A stretch of DNA of 64,000 bases from Lacipirellulaceae bacterium (lineage in GTDB: Bacteria; Planctomycetota; Planctomycetia; Pirellulales; Lacipirellulaceae), in assembly GCA_040218535.1 (NCBI GenBank), contig JAVJRG010000013.1:62001-126000 (forward strand), written 5' to 3'. Positions 53,733 to 63,329 of this stretch are shown here, piece by piece; within the stretch, counting starts at the first letter, position 1, and the number at the start of each line of letters is the position of its first letter. A model generated the notes under the pieces. It was not told the DNA's origin. It did no database searches and saw nothing but the letters and a program-made list of their open reading frames with translations. A program made the translations under genes and the position numbers.

Positions 53733-56189
53733 ATGAACGCAGCTAATTGTGCGATATCCGTTTACGAAAAGGGCTTGGAAGAAGGCTCATCAATTACCGA
53801 CCTTCTAAGAGTTGCTACAAAGTCCTTAGGAGCATGCGGGTGTGTTCTTTGGGCTCGCCAGCCCGCTAGCACTGCTCATGGACCATCCCACCTGTTTGTT
53901 CTCACTGCGTGGTTTCCGTTTGACACGCCATTTGCGATGTACGACCTGTCGGTTAGCGATTCCGCGAGCGGGCAAGCACTAGTGACCAACGAAGTGGTTA
54001 TCGAGGTCGATGTTCGCCAAAGTGGCGGCGAAACTCCAGCGCTTAGATTCTTTGATAAACATGGAATCAGAAGCATGCTGGCTGCTCCAATAACATTGTC
54101 GGAAGGTGTAGAAGGAACGCTAAATTTTTACAAATCGGAACGCGAAGCTCTGTTCGACGAATCTCTTGACCCAAGAAAAGCAATGGCCACGGCTACGGCA
54201 CTTTCCAAAGTTTACCAAGCGCTTCGCTCACGAGAAAGTTCATCGTTACTGAGTAAGATCGAGGCCATAATTCAACAGCACGACTATCACCCTTCGGATC
54301 CGGATAAGAGCGCTGTCTCGAAGAATCTACTACACTCTTGCGCTACTGCTATTGCAAACTCCTTCCGCAGCCTGGAGGTGTCCGTATTCCTAGAGAATCC
54401 TTTACAGAGTTCAGGCACTTACAACCTACATGCTACTACTTGGCAAGATTGGTGTGAAAAAACTCAAACCTATTCTGCGGACAGCCGCTCAGGGCTTACT
54501 GGCTGGGTCTTAAGCAATAGAGAGTCCATTCGTTTGTTCGATCTGTCGAACTTTGAAAGAGACAAGGAACGAATACGGCAGCAGTATGAAAACCTCGAAT
54601 GGCATCGATCCATGCAGTTTCTGAATGCCGTGCGTAAAAAGCTCAACCTTCAAAAAAGCGAAAACCTACCACCAGTTAGCTTTATGGCCTCCCCTATTGT
54701 GGCTGGAAACCGCTTACTAGGGGCAATCAGGGTGTGCGCCGCGAAGTCAGGCCCCTACTACTTCTCCGAGGCTGATAGTGAGCTGCTATTAACTGCGGCA
54801 GGGCTGATTGGACATTACTGGCATGAAAGGTTGTCGCGAAGAATTATTGAGCGTGACAGTGTATTGTTTCAAGGAATCGTGGATCACGTTGGGGAGTTGA
54901 ACAAAGTTGTCAAAAAAAATGTGGCAAAGGCGGTGGTCTCGCATAGTCGCTACAGCCTATTCAACTTAGCGCTCGAAAAGCTAAATCCGCCTCTGCAAAA
55001 CGCTTCTGGTTATGCGGTGAGATCGCTCAAAACTCCAGTTCCGGTTAAACGAAGAGAAAGTGAAACAACGTCAGCCATTGCTAACAATGATGCTACTTTA
55101 GTTCTGATGAAGGGAGACGCTTTTGCACAATCCATAGTTCCCTCTAAAGCAGCTTCGTCGAAATCAGTTGATTGTAGAATATACAATGCAACCAAACTCG
55201 CCAGTCCAAACTGCAGGCCATTGAGCCTGGATCGTGACAGCAGGATAAACATATACAAAGAAATAGGCGAAGAAATTGAAGGTATGTCTTCACCGGTATT
55301 AGCTGGCGATACCTTACAGGCTGTATTCGACGTCTTCATCGCGGATGACACTCAAAGCCACCAACACGCGTCAACTATTTCAGAGCTTATAGGGGAGCAA
55401 CTCGGTTTGTATCTAGAGTTGGATGAACAGATCGATCGATTTAGGACAGCACAGAGCGCATTGCGGAAGAGCCTTAGCGAATCACGAAAACTAGAACGAC
55501 AGCGCAGAAGAGCACTAGAAGATCTCGCCCATCAACTGAAAAACCCACTTGAGCAAGCGAAACGCAAGTCTGAGTTCATCGTAGACACGAGTTCTTCACC
55601 ATCAACGAGTTCGTTAGAAATGCGTGGTTTATGTAGACGTGCCTGGAGGGTTGCTAACGGCATGCGTTTCTTGGCAGAGTTGCAAGATCGTAAGTCTATA
55701 ACCACGACTAAACAGTCGCCCGACCCAGATGTGGTATACCGGCTGATTTGCACATTGCTTGAAGACGCTGAGTTGCTGAGTGAGTCGTACATGAATATCA
55801 GTTATCGAGTAGATCCTGGCGGCTTTAACTATGAAGTATTTGGGGGCGTAGAAATGGATATGGCTCTTCTTGAACAAGCTCTTATTAATGTAATCGACAA
55901 TGCTTACAAATATTCATTTCAAGACACTACAATTAAGGTAAGAGCGTCTCGAACCCGCAGCAGCAGATTGGCTCTTTCAATATCCAGCACTGGTCTATCA
56001 CTAAGCGGTCAAGAAATAGCTCTATGTAAGCAAAGAGAATGGCGCAGTGAAGATGCGGAAAATGTGACAAGCGAAGGATCTGGAATAGGATTGTGGGTAG
56101 TGGATGAGATAATGGTTGCTCATGGTGGGCATCTAGAGATCGTGCCGACTGACAGCAGTCATAGGACTGACGTCAAGCTCATATTCTGA
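53733..56189 (+). CDS. GAF-domain histidine kinase
   Basis: Cytoplasmic sensor kinase of 818 residues with a GGAGGA ribosome site. The first 570 residues contain two or three GAF-type sensory units (MLAAPITLSEGVEGTLNFY near 115-135, FMASPIVAGNRLLGAIRV near 320, VLAGDTLQAVFDVFIAD near 525). A coiled coil leads to the H box with H600 (EDLAHQLKNPLEQ), and the ATPase domain has NVIDNAYKYSFQ (N box), a degenerate G1, and GSGIGLWVVDEIMVAHGG (G2). The gene is clearly more AT-rich than the nitrate cluster. The next gene encodes a receiver protein 22 bases on. Confidence 0.8.
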   Translation: MNAANCAISVYEKGLEEGSSITDLLRVATKSLGACGCVLWARQPASTAHGPSHLFVLTAWFPFDTPFAMYDLSVSDSASGQALVTNEVVIEVDVRQSGGETPALRFFDKHGIRSMLAAPITLSEGVEGTLNFYKSEREALFDESLDPRKAMATATALSKVYQALRSRESSSLLSKIEAIIQQHDYHPSDPDKSAVSKNLLHSCATAIANSFRSLEVSVFLENPLQSSGTYNLHATTWQDWCEKTQTYSADSRSGLTGWVLSNRESIRLFDLSNFERDKERIRQQYENLEWHRSMQFLNAVRKKLNLQKSENLPPVSFMASPIVAGNRLLGAIRVCAAKSGPYYFSEADSELLLTAAGLIGHYWHERLSRRIIERDSVLFQGIVDHVGELNKVVKKNVAKAVVSHSRYSLFNLALEKLNPPLQNASGYAVRSLKTPVPVKRRESETTSAIANNDATLVLMKGDAFAQSIVPSKAASSKSVDCRIYNATKLASPNCRPLSLDRDSRINIYKEIGEEIEGMSSPVLAGDTLQAVFDVFIADDTQSHQHASTISELIGEQLGLYLELDEQIDRFRTAQSALRKSLSESRKLERQRRRALEDLAHQLKNPLEQAKRKSEFIVDTSSSPSTSSLEMRGLCRRAWRVANGMRFLAELQDRKSITTTKQSPDPDVVYRLICTLLEDAELLSESYMNISYRVDPGGFNYEVFGGVEMDMALLEQALINVIDNAYKYSFQDTTIKVRASRTRSSRLALSISSTGLSLSGQEIALCKQREWRSEDAENVTSEGSGIGLWVVDEIMVAHGGHLEIVPTDSSHRTDVKLIF

Positions 56190-56211
56190 AAGCCTAAGAA
56201 AGAACTACACT

Positions 56212-56670
56212 ATGCGAATTCTGTTGTTAGAAGATGATCCGAAGCAGGCGGAAGGCATTACACTCAGCATAACGGATCGTTTCGATGCCGAAGTGGTAAG
56301 GATAGCCACCGAGTCTGAGTTCCGCTTAGCGATACGGAAGGAATTTGCATTATCCGCAGATCTTGCAGTATTGGACGTTATGGTTCGATGGACTGACCCT
56401 AGCTTAAATATGCCGCGACGACCAGAAGATGTTTGTGCAGAAGGTCCGCCGAGAGCAGGTTTGCGTTGCCTAGCACTTCTTCGCGAAGTCGCACCTGAGA
56501 TGCCAGTGATTGCTTACACAATTCTAGAGGAAGATGACTTGTCAGAAGACCTAATCTCTTCACCTGCTGGAAAAGCTAGAGGCACGGGGCCAAGTGTGTT
56601 ACTACGCAAAGATGGGGACAGGACACCGCTCATAGAGGGTATAGAGCATTTGCTAAGCGCCAATGACTAG
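56212..56670 (+). CDS. Stand-alone receiver-domain protein
   Basis: Protein of 152 residues beginning ILLLEDDPKQ, with D55 (LAVLDVMVRW), T near 104 (AYTILEED) and K133 (LLRKDGD), so all receiver landmarks are present. Compared with a normal receiver of about 120 residues it has an extra proline-rich loop of about 20 residues after the phospho-Asp (WTDPSLNMPRRPEDVCAEGP) and a short insert before the Lys. It has no DNA-binding domain. It is presumably phosphorylated by the GAF kinase. Its 3' end overlaps the convergent gene by 18 bases. Confidence 0.75.
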   Translation: MRILLLEDDPKQAEGITLSITDRFDAEVVRIATESEFRLAIRKEFALSADLAVLDVMVRWTDPSLNMPRRPEDVCAEGPPRAGLRCLALLREVAPEMPVIAYTILEEDDLSEDLISSPAGKARGTGPSVLLRKDGDRTPLIEGIEHLLSAND

Positions 56671-57873
56671 GTTGCTATCTTGCAGCATCTCATCATGAAG
56701 CTGAACAACGCGGCTAGGTGAAACGCTCCTAGATATAGCACGCAGATATTTCTCATAATCGCCATTTGAGTTGGGAGTGCTCTCATTCTCTACATCATGA
56801 TCAGAACTGGAAATCTCTAATTCACTACGCAGTTGGACCAAAGCGTCCATGACCACACCAATCATTGATTTATCTGTCTTATACGGGTTAAGGCGTCGCA
56901 AACGCTCGATGTGTGAGGATGCCAATTGAAGCAGTGGCAGTCTATCGCTAGGAAGGCGTCCTTTAACGATTGTTTCATCGCATAGCCACTCAATAGTCTT
57001 GAGTTCAACAGCCTCGGCAACGATGGCTGCTATGTACTTCCATAAGTAAACCACTATCGTTCCATCTTCCTTCGGATTCGAATCTAGCTTGCACGGAGTA
57101 CAGAGCGTAGGGAGGCTTTCCACTGCCCAAGTCTCCCATCCATTCGAATGAGCCATCTCGATTAGCAGACCGGCCCAGTCAACATTTGGATAAGCTCCCA
57201 TCACTAATTCCAGCGTATACTTCCATTCGATCCTGCGTCTGACGTTATCTAAGAGAACTCTTTGCCAGGATGTGAGAGCAGCAGCCAAATGATCAGTTGA
57301 AGGAAATCCTCTCTCCTCACTGCTAGCCGGCATGTAAAGTATGCCTCTTACACCATCAAATACAGAGCCTGGCAGAACGCATGGTCGCTGCTCAATTAGT
57401 TCTGACCATAAAGCAGCCGAGCTAGCGTCGATCTGATTAAAGGTCAATGCATCCCGTAGTGCGCATAGCACGTCGATACGATACTCACCTGCTGGCTCTA
57501 TGAATCTTGCTGGGGCGTGGGCAATATCGTAGAGCAAATTATGGAGTATGTCGGGGCAAGATATACTCTCGCAAAGACGTAATAAATGGATGTCGATCTG
57601 TGGCGACTTGATCCTTCCAGTATTTCGGTCCTCAAAACTCTGGAGCAGTGATGAACAGGCGTGAGCCAAGCATCGCTCTACTGCTGCACGCTCGCCATCC
57701 CATGGCAGAGCCCTTGTAATCCAAACATAAGGGGGTTCGTCGGGGCCTATTGGCGGTAATCCAATACCGTTCAACCAGCCTAGAAGCACCCTCGGGTCAG
57801 GTGACTGGCACCACTCCTGCAATACAGGGCGGACCCATTCGATGATTTCACATTCTCTGTTCTCGGTGTTCAT
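56653..57873 (-). CDS. Unrecognised protein, mostly helical
   Basis: About 406 residues starting at ATG 57873; TTG 57903 is in frame but less likely. The sequence is helical with many Trp, Cys and Leu residues, has no signal peptide, membrane helix or catalytic motif that I recognise, and ends in a Ser/Asp-rich linker (SSSDHDVENESTPNSN) and a short helix. It is the second gene of a pair with the one upstream and is convergent with the receiver gene. Such cytoplasmic helical proteins beside GAF kinases and receivers occur in conflict or signalling islands of bacteria with complex lifestyles; no specific function is claimed. Confidence 0.55.
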   Translation of the reverse strand: MNTENRECEIIEWVRPVLQEWCQSPDPRVLLGWLNGIGLPPIGPDEPPYVWITRALPWDGERAAVERCLAHACSSLLQSFEDRNTGRIKSPQIDIHLLRLCESISCPDILHNLLYDIAHAPARFIEPAGEYRIDVLCALRDALTFNQIDASSAALWSELIEQRPCVLPGSVFDGVRGILYMPASSEERGFPSTDHLAAALTSWQRVLLDNVRRRIEWKYTLELVMGAYPNVDWAGLLIEMAHSNGWETWAVESLPTLCTPCKLDSNPKEDGTIVVYLWKYIAAIVAEAVELKTIEWLCDETIVKGRLPSDRLPLLQLASSHIERLRRLNPYKTDKSMIGVVMDALVQLRSELEISSSDHDVENESTPNSNGDYEKYLRAISRSVSPSRVVQLHDEMLQDSNLVIGA

Positions 57874-57915
57874 CAAGGCCTCGAGTGACAACAACTGAAA
57901 CAAACGCCCAGTGAT

Positions 57916-58887
57916 TCATTTTTTTGGTTGGGTCATCCACTGCATTATGTCGCTTCCGTATTCACTCAGCAAGCAATTATAGTGATTGACTCTCTGTTGA
58001 TTTAGTCTCGCAAATTGATTCGCTCTCGTCTGACGCACTGCAACGACCTGCGAAGTGGTGTGTGCTATCTGTTTATGAATATACTCAGGGCGCGTTGTAA
58101 TTTGGGGCCTCAAGCTGAGATCAGCGGGGTGTCCGCCGCTTGTCAACATAGCACATGGAGGCGACGTAAAATGAAAGGGATAGTCACCCGCATCTAGCGA
58201 GGTGGGCCTGACAAGAGTACCTACGTCCCTGACAGAATAGCGAAGCAGCATGCACCATTGACCGGAAGCCGGCCGACTTACTCCTACTGCCTGAAGCCAG
58301 CGGCTAGCGTCGCCATCTACAAAGGGCTCTATGCCTTTCCATGTCGTTGCCCACGATGGTTGATACGGTCGCTGCTTTGCATAGGCATTCATCGCATCTA
58401 GCACATTTCCTAAAAACCCTCTTGCAAGAGGACGATTCTTGGGTGCGAGGTGCTGATCAAGCCAGTGATCGGCTGCTCCAGGGATGCCAGAACCAGGAAA
58501 CGTCTGAAGTCCACTGATTCCCCTAGCCTTTCCCCAGTCAAAGATGATACCAAGTGAGTTTAATGAAACCACACGAGCGAGCTCGACATCTCTTGCTATT
58601 AACTGCTTCGCGTTCGAACCGCCTACTAGGATGTTTTGCCCGTTCAAGTGTTCGTAGACGAACTCGGGGAGCCTTCGGTTCGCAATCTTGTCATCGTGAT
58701 ACGCACGCAGACTGGCAAGCAGTGACACAGTATCGGTAGCCGACTTAGTAAACTTCCTATAAGACCTAAGTCTAATACGAGGTATGCGGTGGTCATGCGC
58801 GACGTTGCAAGCAATCGCTTTTACGGGATCTGATCCGTGATTTAGAGATTGCCTAATAGAGTTAGATATTCTACCCATCGCAGACAC
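57916..58887 (-). CDS. Unrecognised protein
   Basis: A protein of 323 residues starting at GTG 58887 or ATG 58878. It is basic at the N-terminus (RIRLRSYRKF), contains no membrane helix, and has segments such as LPEFVYEHLNGQNIL, IIFDWGKARGI and RPEYIHKQIAHTTSQVVAVR. I find no motif allowing a family assignment. The stop lies 12-42 bases before the start of the following gene, so the two should form one operon, and both share the AT-richer composition of the neighbouring kinase. Confidence 0.5.
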   Translation of the reverse strand: MSAMGRISNSIRQSLNHGSDPVKAIACNVAHDHRIPRIRLRSYRKFTKSATDTVSLLASLRAYHDDKIANRRLPEFVYEHLNGQNILVGGSNAKQLIARDVELARVVSLNSLGIIFDWGKARGISGLQTFPGSGIPGAADHWLDQHLAPKNRPLARGFLGNVLDAMNAYAKQRPYQPSWATTWKGIEPFVDGDASRWLQAVGVSRPASGQWCMLLRYSVRDVGTLVRPTSLDAGDYPFHFTSPPCAMLTSGGHPADLSLRPQITTRPEYIHKQIAHTTSQVVAVRQTRANQFARLNQQRVNHYNCLLSEYGSDIMQWMTQPKK

Positions 58888-59476
58888 TCATTTGAGATCA
58901 CTAAGAAAGCGTTTAAAAGCGAGTTCGCCAATTCAATCAAGCCGACATGTCAGGACTCGAATTCACTTCCAATGCTTCAATGACAATAGCTAGTGGCAAG
59001 TACAAAAAGCCCCGGAAGGCATTCTGACCAGATTCCATCTTCCTAGTTGGACCCAATGCTTCAAATTCCGCAGCAGCTCCCAATGCTCGAACGCATCGGA
59101 CCAGACCGTTTGTACTGACTCCAGTATCATATTGTGTTCGTCTCCCTCTTGTGTTGGCTAAAAATAGAAATACATTCTAAAAACCATCTCGAACTATGCA
59201 GCTTCTCTGAGGAAACGATAGCGATGCTGATACATTGCTGAGTTTTCCAAATTTGATGACGGCACGTGAAGCATTTCAAACTTCGGAACACTCTTGTCTC
59301 GAAAAGGAGGCTCTGATAACTAGCCGAGCTTCTCAAAAATGACTCTACAGCTCGAGAGCTTTACATCGATTATATGTGATCTTTTACGAACTACTTCTGG
59401 TTGCAGCTCCGTTTCTCAGAACAGCTTAATTTGAGTGAAAGGTTTTCAAGATCTGAGAATGTTCAGCTGCTGAGCA
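58888..59476. other. Intergenic stretch, possible small frame
   Basis: No gene is called in about 590 bases. On the - strand a frame is open from about 59179 to a TGA at 58937 and reads like coding sequence (GLVRCVRALGAAAEFEALGP, then LPLAIVIEALEVNSS), but it has no ATG at its left end. Another frame has a GAGGGAGA site before ATG 59130 but is only 46 codons. Either may be a remnant or a small gene upstream of the unknown pair. Confidence 0.45.
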
Positions 59477-61576
59477 TCATTGATCGCCATCTGGTGTTCC
59501 TATTCCTGGCTTGATGCTAAACGGCGGCCTCGGTTCCCTAAGTTGTTTGTCTAACTCTTGCATCTTCATGCGTTCGAGTAGTGTGTCTAGCTGCTTGCGT
59601 TCTTCAGCGCTGAATGGCACCCTTGTATCAGCAGCTTTGATCAGATTGAAAACGCCAACCTTGCCACGCTCTTCCAATAGCTCTTCTAGCGTTCTGTTCC
59701 TCCAAGCATTTTCCCCGAATACGGCAGATACTTGTTCTATTTCAATTGGCGGGGTAGCTGTATCTTCAAGACGCTCCAGAATATCGCTCAGTTCAGAAAT
59801 AGTGCGCTTTAGGTCGAAGCGTATGCTTGCAATATCAGAACTGCCGCGAATAGGTGATAAGGTTACGTCCGGACTTTCTACCTCCACAGAATCTCCGGTT
59901 AAGATAAGTGTGTAGTCCTGTTTGCCTGAGACGAGCTGTCCCTTGTGGCTTACCACGATTTTGTATGTTACTAATGAGTCAAACGTTTCGTTGTCATGTA
60001 TCTGCTCATAAGGGTCTACGAGATTGTCCCCCTTAGAATTAGAGTTAACCGAATCAAGGCGCCATGGCAAGAGTTCTTGATCACCGCGACTGAGCCGTAG
60101 ATCCAGATCATTTACTAGGACCGGACTGCTTGAATTTACAACTTGATCGCTTATTGCAACTCCAGGCGGATCCGTCCAAGAGATAGAAGCTTTGACGTTC
60201 CCCTGAGCTTTGAAGCTCAAAGAAAAACTAGCCCCTTCGTTTAGAGTCTTCTCAAGAATCACGGACGACTCGCCATTCTGTATTATCGTTTCGGCCGCCC
60301 GCTTAGCATTCATAAGTCCCCACCCGAAAACCACATCGGGCCCGTCTTCACCCGCATCATCTGCCGAGTGTAGGGCTAAGCCCTTGAGAGTTGCTGAGCG
60401 AATGAAACTGTTGGTTTCTCTCATCGCCAACTCCTGGAGAAGAAGCAGTGAGCCAGCTACATTTGGTGCGGCCATAGATGTACCCGTCCAAAACTGTTGG
60501 CCGTACTTATCGTTAGTCGATCCCTGATGACCCAAGTGAAGAGTTGAGAATAATTCTTCACCGTTGCCCGTAATGTCGGGCTTGATTCTTAGGTCATCTG
60601 TTGGGCCTTGGCTGCTAGATGGAACGATCTGCACCAGTCCCAAGACTTCTCCCGTCGAACCAACGCTTACATCTCTTGCGTTCGCAACGACGAGACTATT
60701 TTTCGAAACGCAGTGACCTGTGAGTTTGTCAAACTCTCTCATTTCTTGGTTCGGGTTACTATTAGCTGTGTGATCTAGGCCGTCATTCCCGGCAGCAACT
60801 ACCATTAGGTAGTTAGGAGCATTGTGCATCACGCGATCCCACTCTCGAGCCACGTCGATATATCCACCAAAGTAACTCGCAGGCAAAGCAGGCTGGTCTT
60901 GCCGATCTCTGACCGCGAACCCGTAGGAGTGATTCGAGATCAGCATTCCAGCAGCAGCTTGGACAACAGCTTCTGACCTGTCGAAGTCCCAGTCGTAAGT
61001 TTTAGCATGCGCTTTAAATGCCATTCCTTGAGCTTCCGGGGCCAAGCCGGCGGCAATTAAAGTTCCAGTAACGTGGGTGGCATGATCGCTACCCGCGCCG
61101 TTATAGCCCCCATCGACGTCCCCGATTGATGCTCGCCCTCCAAACTCAACGTGAGTTGGCCGAATTGAACCCCCATCCCAGACGTAAACGATCATATCTT
61201 CGCCTGTGAGGCCCAAGCCCAGCTGCCCACTTGGATGCAAATACTTAGTTCGCGTAGATGAAGCAGCATCTGCATTGAAGGTGCGATAGTAGACGGGATG
61301 GCCATCACTTGTGACTGCTTGCAAAGCAGCATAGACCGTCAGTCCATTATCCTTTTCTTGCTCGTAGCGAACTCGAAAACCGGCTCTCTGTGCTTCTTGT
61401 AATCGAGCTGTCTGCTTGACCTTGAGTTCATTCGCCAACGTCTTTAATACAGCCGTGTCATACCCGGCGGTAATCGTCCTTGACTGAGTAGCCGTCTGGC
61501 CATTACATAGTTTGAAAGTCGGCCCTAAATTGCACGATAACAGAATAGGAATGAGAAAGACGTGACTCTTATTCAT
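59477..61576 (-). CDS. Secreted subtilisin-like (S8) serine protease
   Basis: Exported protease of about 699 residues. ATG 61576 gives a signal peptide (MNKSHVFLIPILLSC); the frame opens 16 codons earlier. Residues about 25-100 are a prodomain-like region. The S8 catalytic residues are D134 (VYVWDGGS), H168 (HATHVTGT), the oxyanion N264 (AAGNDGLD) and S367 (GTSMAAPN), all intact. A beta-sandwich P-domain-like module follows at about 440-590 (ISWTDPPG, then VNDLDLRLS), and a charged helical tail ends it. It follows the tyrosinase gene by 82 bases on the same strand, suggesting joint expression and perhaps processing of that enzyme, which is inference. Confidence 0.87.
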   Translation of the reverse strand: MNKSHVFLIPILLSCNLGPTFKLCNGQTATQSRTITAGYDTAVLKTLANELKVKQTARLQEAQRAGFRVRYEQEKDNGLTVYAALQAVTSDGHPVYYRTFNADAASSTRTKYLHPSGQLGLGLTGEDMIVYVWDGGSIRPTHVEFGGRASIGDVDGGYNGAGSDHATHVTGTLIAAGLAPEAQGMAFKAHAKTYDWDFDRSEAVVQAAAGMLISNHSYGFAVRDRQDQPALPASYFGGYIDVAREWDRVMHNAPNYLMVVAAGNDGLDHTANSNPNQEMREFDKLTGHCVSKNSLVVANARDVSVGSTGEVLGLVQIVPSSSQGPTDDLRIKPDITGNGEELFSTLHLGHQGSTNDKYGQQFWTGTSMAAPNVAGSLLLLQELAMRETNSFIRSATLKGLALHSADDAGEDGPDVVFGWGLMNAKRAAETIIQNGESSVILEKTLNEGASFSLSFKAQGNVKASISWTDPPGVAISDQVVNSSSPVLVNDLDLRLSRGDQELLPWRLDSVNSNSKGDNLVDPYEQIHDNETFDSLVTYKIVVSHKGQLVSGKQDYTLILTGDSVEVESPDVTLSPIRGSSDIASIRFDLKRTISELSDILERLEDTATPPIEIEQVSAVFGENAWRNRTLEELLEERGKVGVFNLIKAADTRVPFSAEERKQLDTLLERMKMQELDKQLREPRPPFSIKPGIGTPDGDQ

Positions 61577-61658
61577 AATGGACTCACTGTAGGGGAGAAT
61601 GGATTTGCAGATAGAGTCGGGCACCCTTTACGCTGCCGCTACCTTCCTGCGGCAGCCT

Positions 61659-63329
61659 TCAATTCACCTTAATATCAATGTTCGTGACGATAATCTTGCC
61701 TGCTCCGCGGCTCATCTTTGGAGCCGTCTGAGAGTAGAGCGAGTATGGCCTCAGCGTGACGACGAGTTGGGCCTCTCTGTGCAACATCTCGGAGACGAAT
61801 GGAGTAATATTGAAACTTTGTGTCACAATTCCTGCCGGTTGAGTTCGGTGGAGACTGTGGTGTCTTGTTCCAAACAGCGATAGATTTCCGACAGTTTTTC
61901 TTATTGGCTTGCCTGCCGGTCCCTGCGACGAAAGCAGCACTTCGTAGCCTAAAACCAGAGGCTTTCTAGGAAGCGAGAACGAGATCTCCAGCATCGTCTG
62001 CGGGGACCTTTCCGGTCGGGCAACCAGTGGCTTGAGCGACATGAGCTTCATGGATGTCACTGAAGAGCCAATAGTATTCAACTCTATAGTTGTTTCAGTT
62101 TCAGTTGATAGGACTGTGCGAGATGCTTTGCGACGGCAGCACTCACAAGAAGGAATCACCCTATTCGTGGACAGTCCCGTTTCGCTATCAATTGAGAAGT
62201 TCTCAGGCAATGTAGCCAAAAAGGACGCCGTTCCTCGGAAATCGTAAGGAAGCTTATCCGTCAACGCAGGAAAGGAACTGTCGATATCATCATAGGACGC
62301 ACGAATGTTCCTACCATATAAATAGTAATGTCGTGGTTCATTGTGAATCGCCCCCTCTGCATCATAGAAGAACCAGGGCTTCTCGACGAACCAACTCGCC
62401 TCCGGAAAGTATCCCCATTCGCGATTTGGAAGCCGGACCCACATCTCGAACAGGCGGTCAATATTCGCATGATGCACCCAGAAAATTGGATCAAAAGCGG
62501 CCCTCTGAACCTCTGTCATTAGACCAAGTTTGTCATTGCCGACGATTCCTCCGATTGCCACATGTACATCGTTGTGAGGGCGTCTTTCAATCAGCCCCAT
62601 CGTACTCCCATCAGAATCATAGACGCCGCCAGCGAATCCAGTATCTTCGGTAGGTCCAAAAAAAAGCTTCTCACGCTTGATGAGATCTAGAGCATCAGTA
62701 CTTACCTTGTCAGACAACTGGGTTCTCCCTCTGGTAAACGCACCCGACCTTTCACTTGTGAAAAGTGGATTCGTGGGAATGACTCCGTCATTCGCAAGCA
62801 TCTGGTCTGCGAAGGATGCGGGGAAAGAAGTGTGTCCACGAGTGTAGTCCCAGTAGGGGACGCTAAGCGTGGGATCATCCGCAGCGCCACGGAGAATCTG
62901 TTCGAAGTAATAGAGATAAGCACGATGCCAAATAAGGAAGTCCGCAGAGGACTCTCCGTTATGTGGGCAACGGTTCCAAAACATCTCTCTGCGCACCGCA
63001 AGCACACCTGGGTCGCGATCGGCTGCCTGAATAACAGCTTGATCACTAACACCATGTATGGCAGCCTGATAGAACCAACTTGTTGGGTCAGAGGGCTTTC
63101 GCGACTTCATGACTCGCACACCCTTGCGTAGTGAATCTAGGCGAGACTTTGCTGCTTCTGATCGTCGGTCCTCACTCGCATCGACGATACCATCGCCGTT
63201 CTCATCGACATATAGATGGTACTCTGCAAATGCTTGAAGACTCATTCTGGGGCTGATCTGTTCCACCGCCAGAACTGAAGTCGGTGCAAGAAAAATGAAG
63301 GTCTTGAGGATTAGTCGAGTGCCAGGCAA
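61659..63329 (-). CDS. Secreted tyrosinase-type copper oxidase
   Basis: Type-3 copper enzyme of 556 residues that hydroxylates or oxidises phenols to quinones. CuA ligands are H92, H123 (CPHNGESS) and H135 (LIWHRAYLYYFEQ); CuB ligands are H252 and H256 (RRPHNDVHVAIG) and H286 (FDPIFWVHHANIDRLF). The signal peptide (LILKTFIFLAPTSVLA) needs the TTG start at 63329, which has CGGAGCG eight bases upstream; the next ATG would remove it. Residues 42-53 (DENGDGIVDASE) form a perfect EF-hand calcium loop, an unusual extra. The C-terminal part (about 390-556), including CECCRRK, resembles the beta domain of plant polyphenol oxidases. Confidence 0.88.
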   Translation of the reverse strand: MPGTRLILKTFIFLAPTSVLAVEQISPRMSLQAFAEYHLYVDENGDGIVDASEDRRSEAAKSRLDSLRKGVRVMKSRKPSDPTSWFYQAAIHGVSDQAVIQAADRDPGVLAVRREMFWNRCPHNGESSADFLIWHRAYLYYFEQILRGAADDPTLSVPYWDYTRGHTSFPASFADQMLANDGVIPTNPLFTSERSGAFTRGRTQLSDKVSTDALDLIKREKLFFGPTEDTGFAGGVYDSDGSTMGLIERRPHNDVHVAIGGIVGNDKLGLMTEVQRAAFDPIFWVHHANIDRLFEMWVRLPNREWGYFPEASWFVEKPWFFYDAEGAIHNEPRHYYLYGRNIRASYDDIDSSFPALTDKLPYDFRGTASFLATLPENFSIDSETGLSTNRVIPSCECCRRKASRTVLSTETETTIELNTIGSSVTSMKLMSLKPLVARPERSPQTMLEISFSLPRKPLVLGYEVLLSSQGPAGKPIRKTVGNLSLFGTRHHSLHRTQPAGIVTQSFNITPFVSEMLHREAQLVVTLRPYSLYSQTAPKMSRGAGKIIVTNIDIKVN

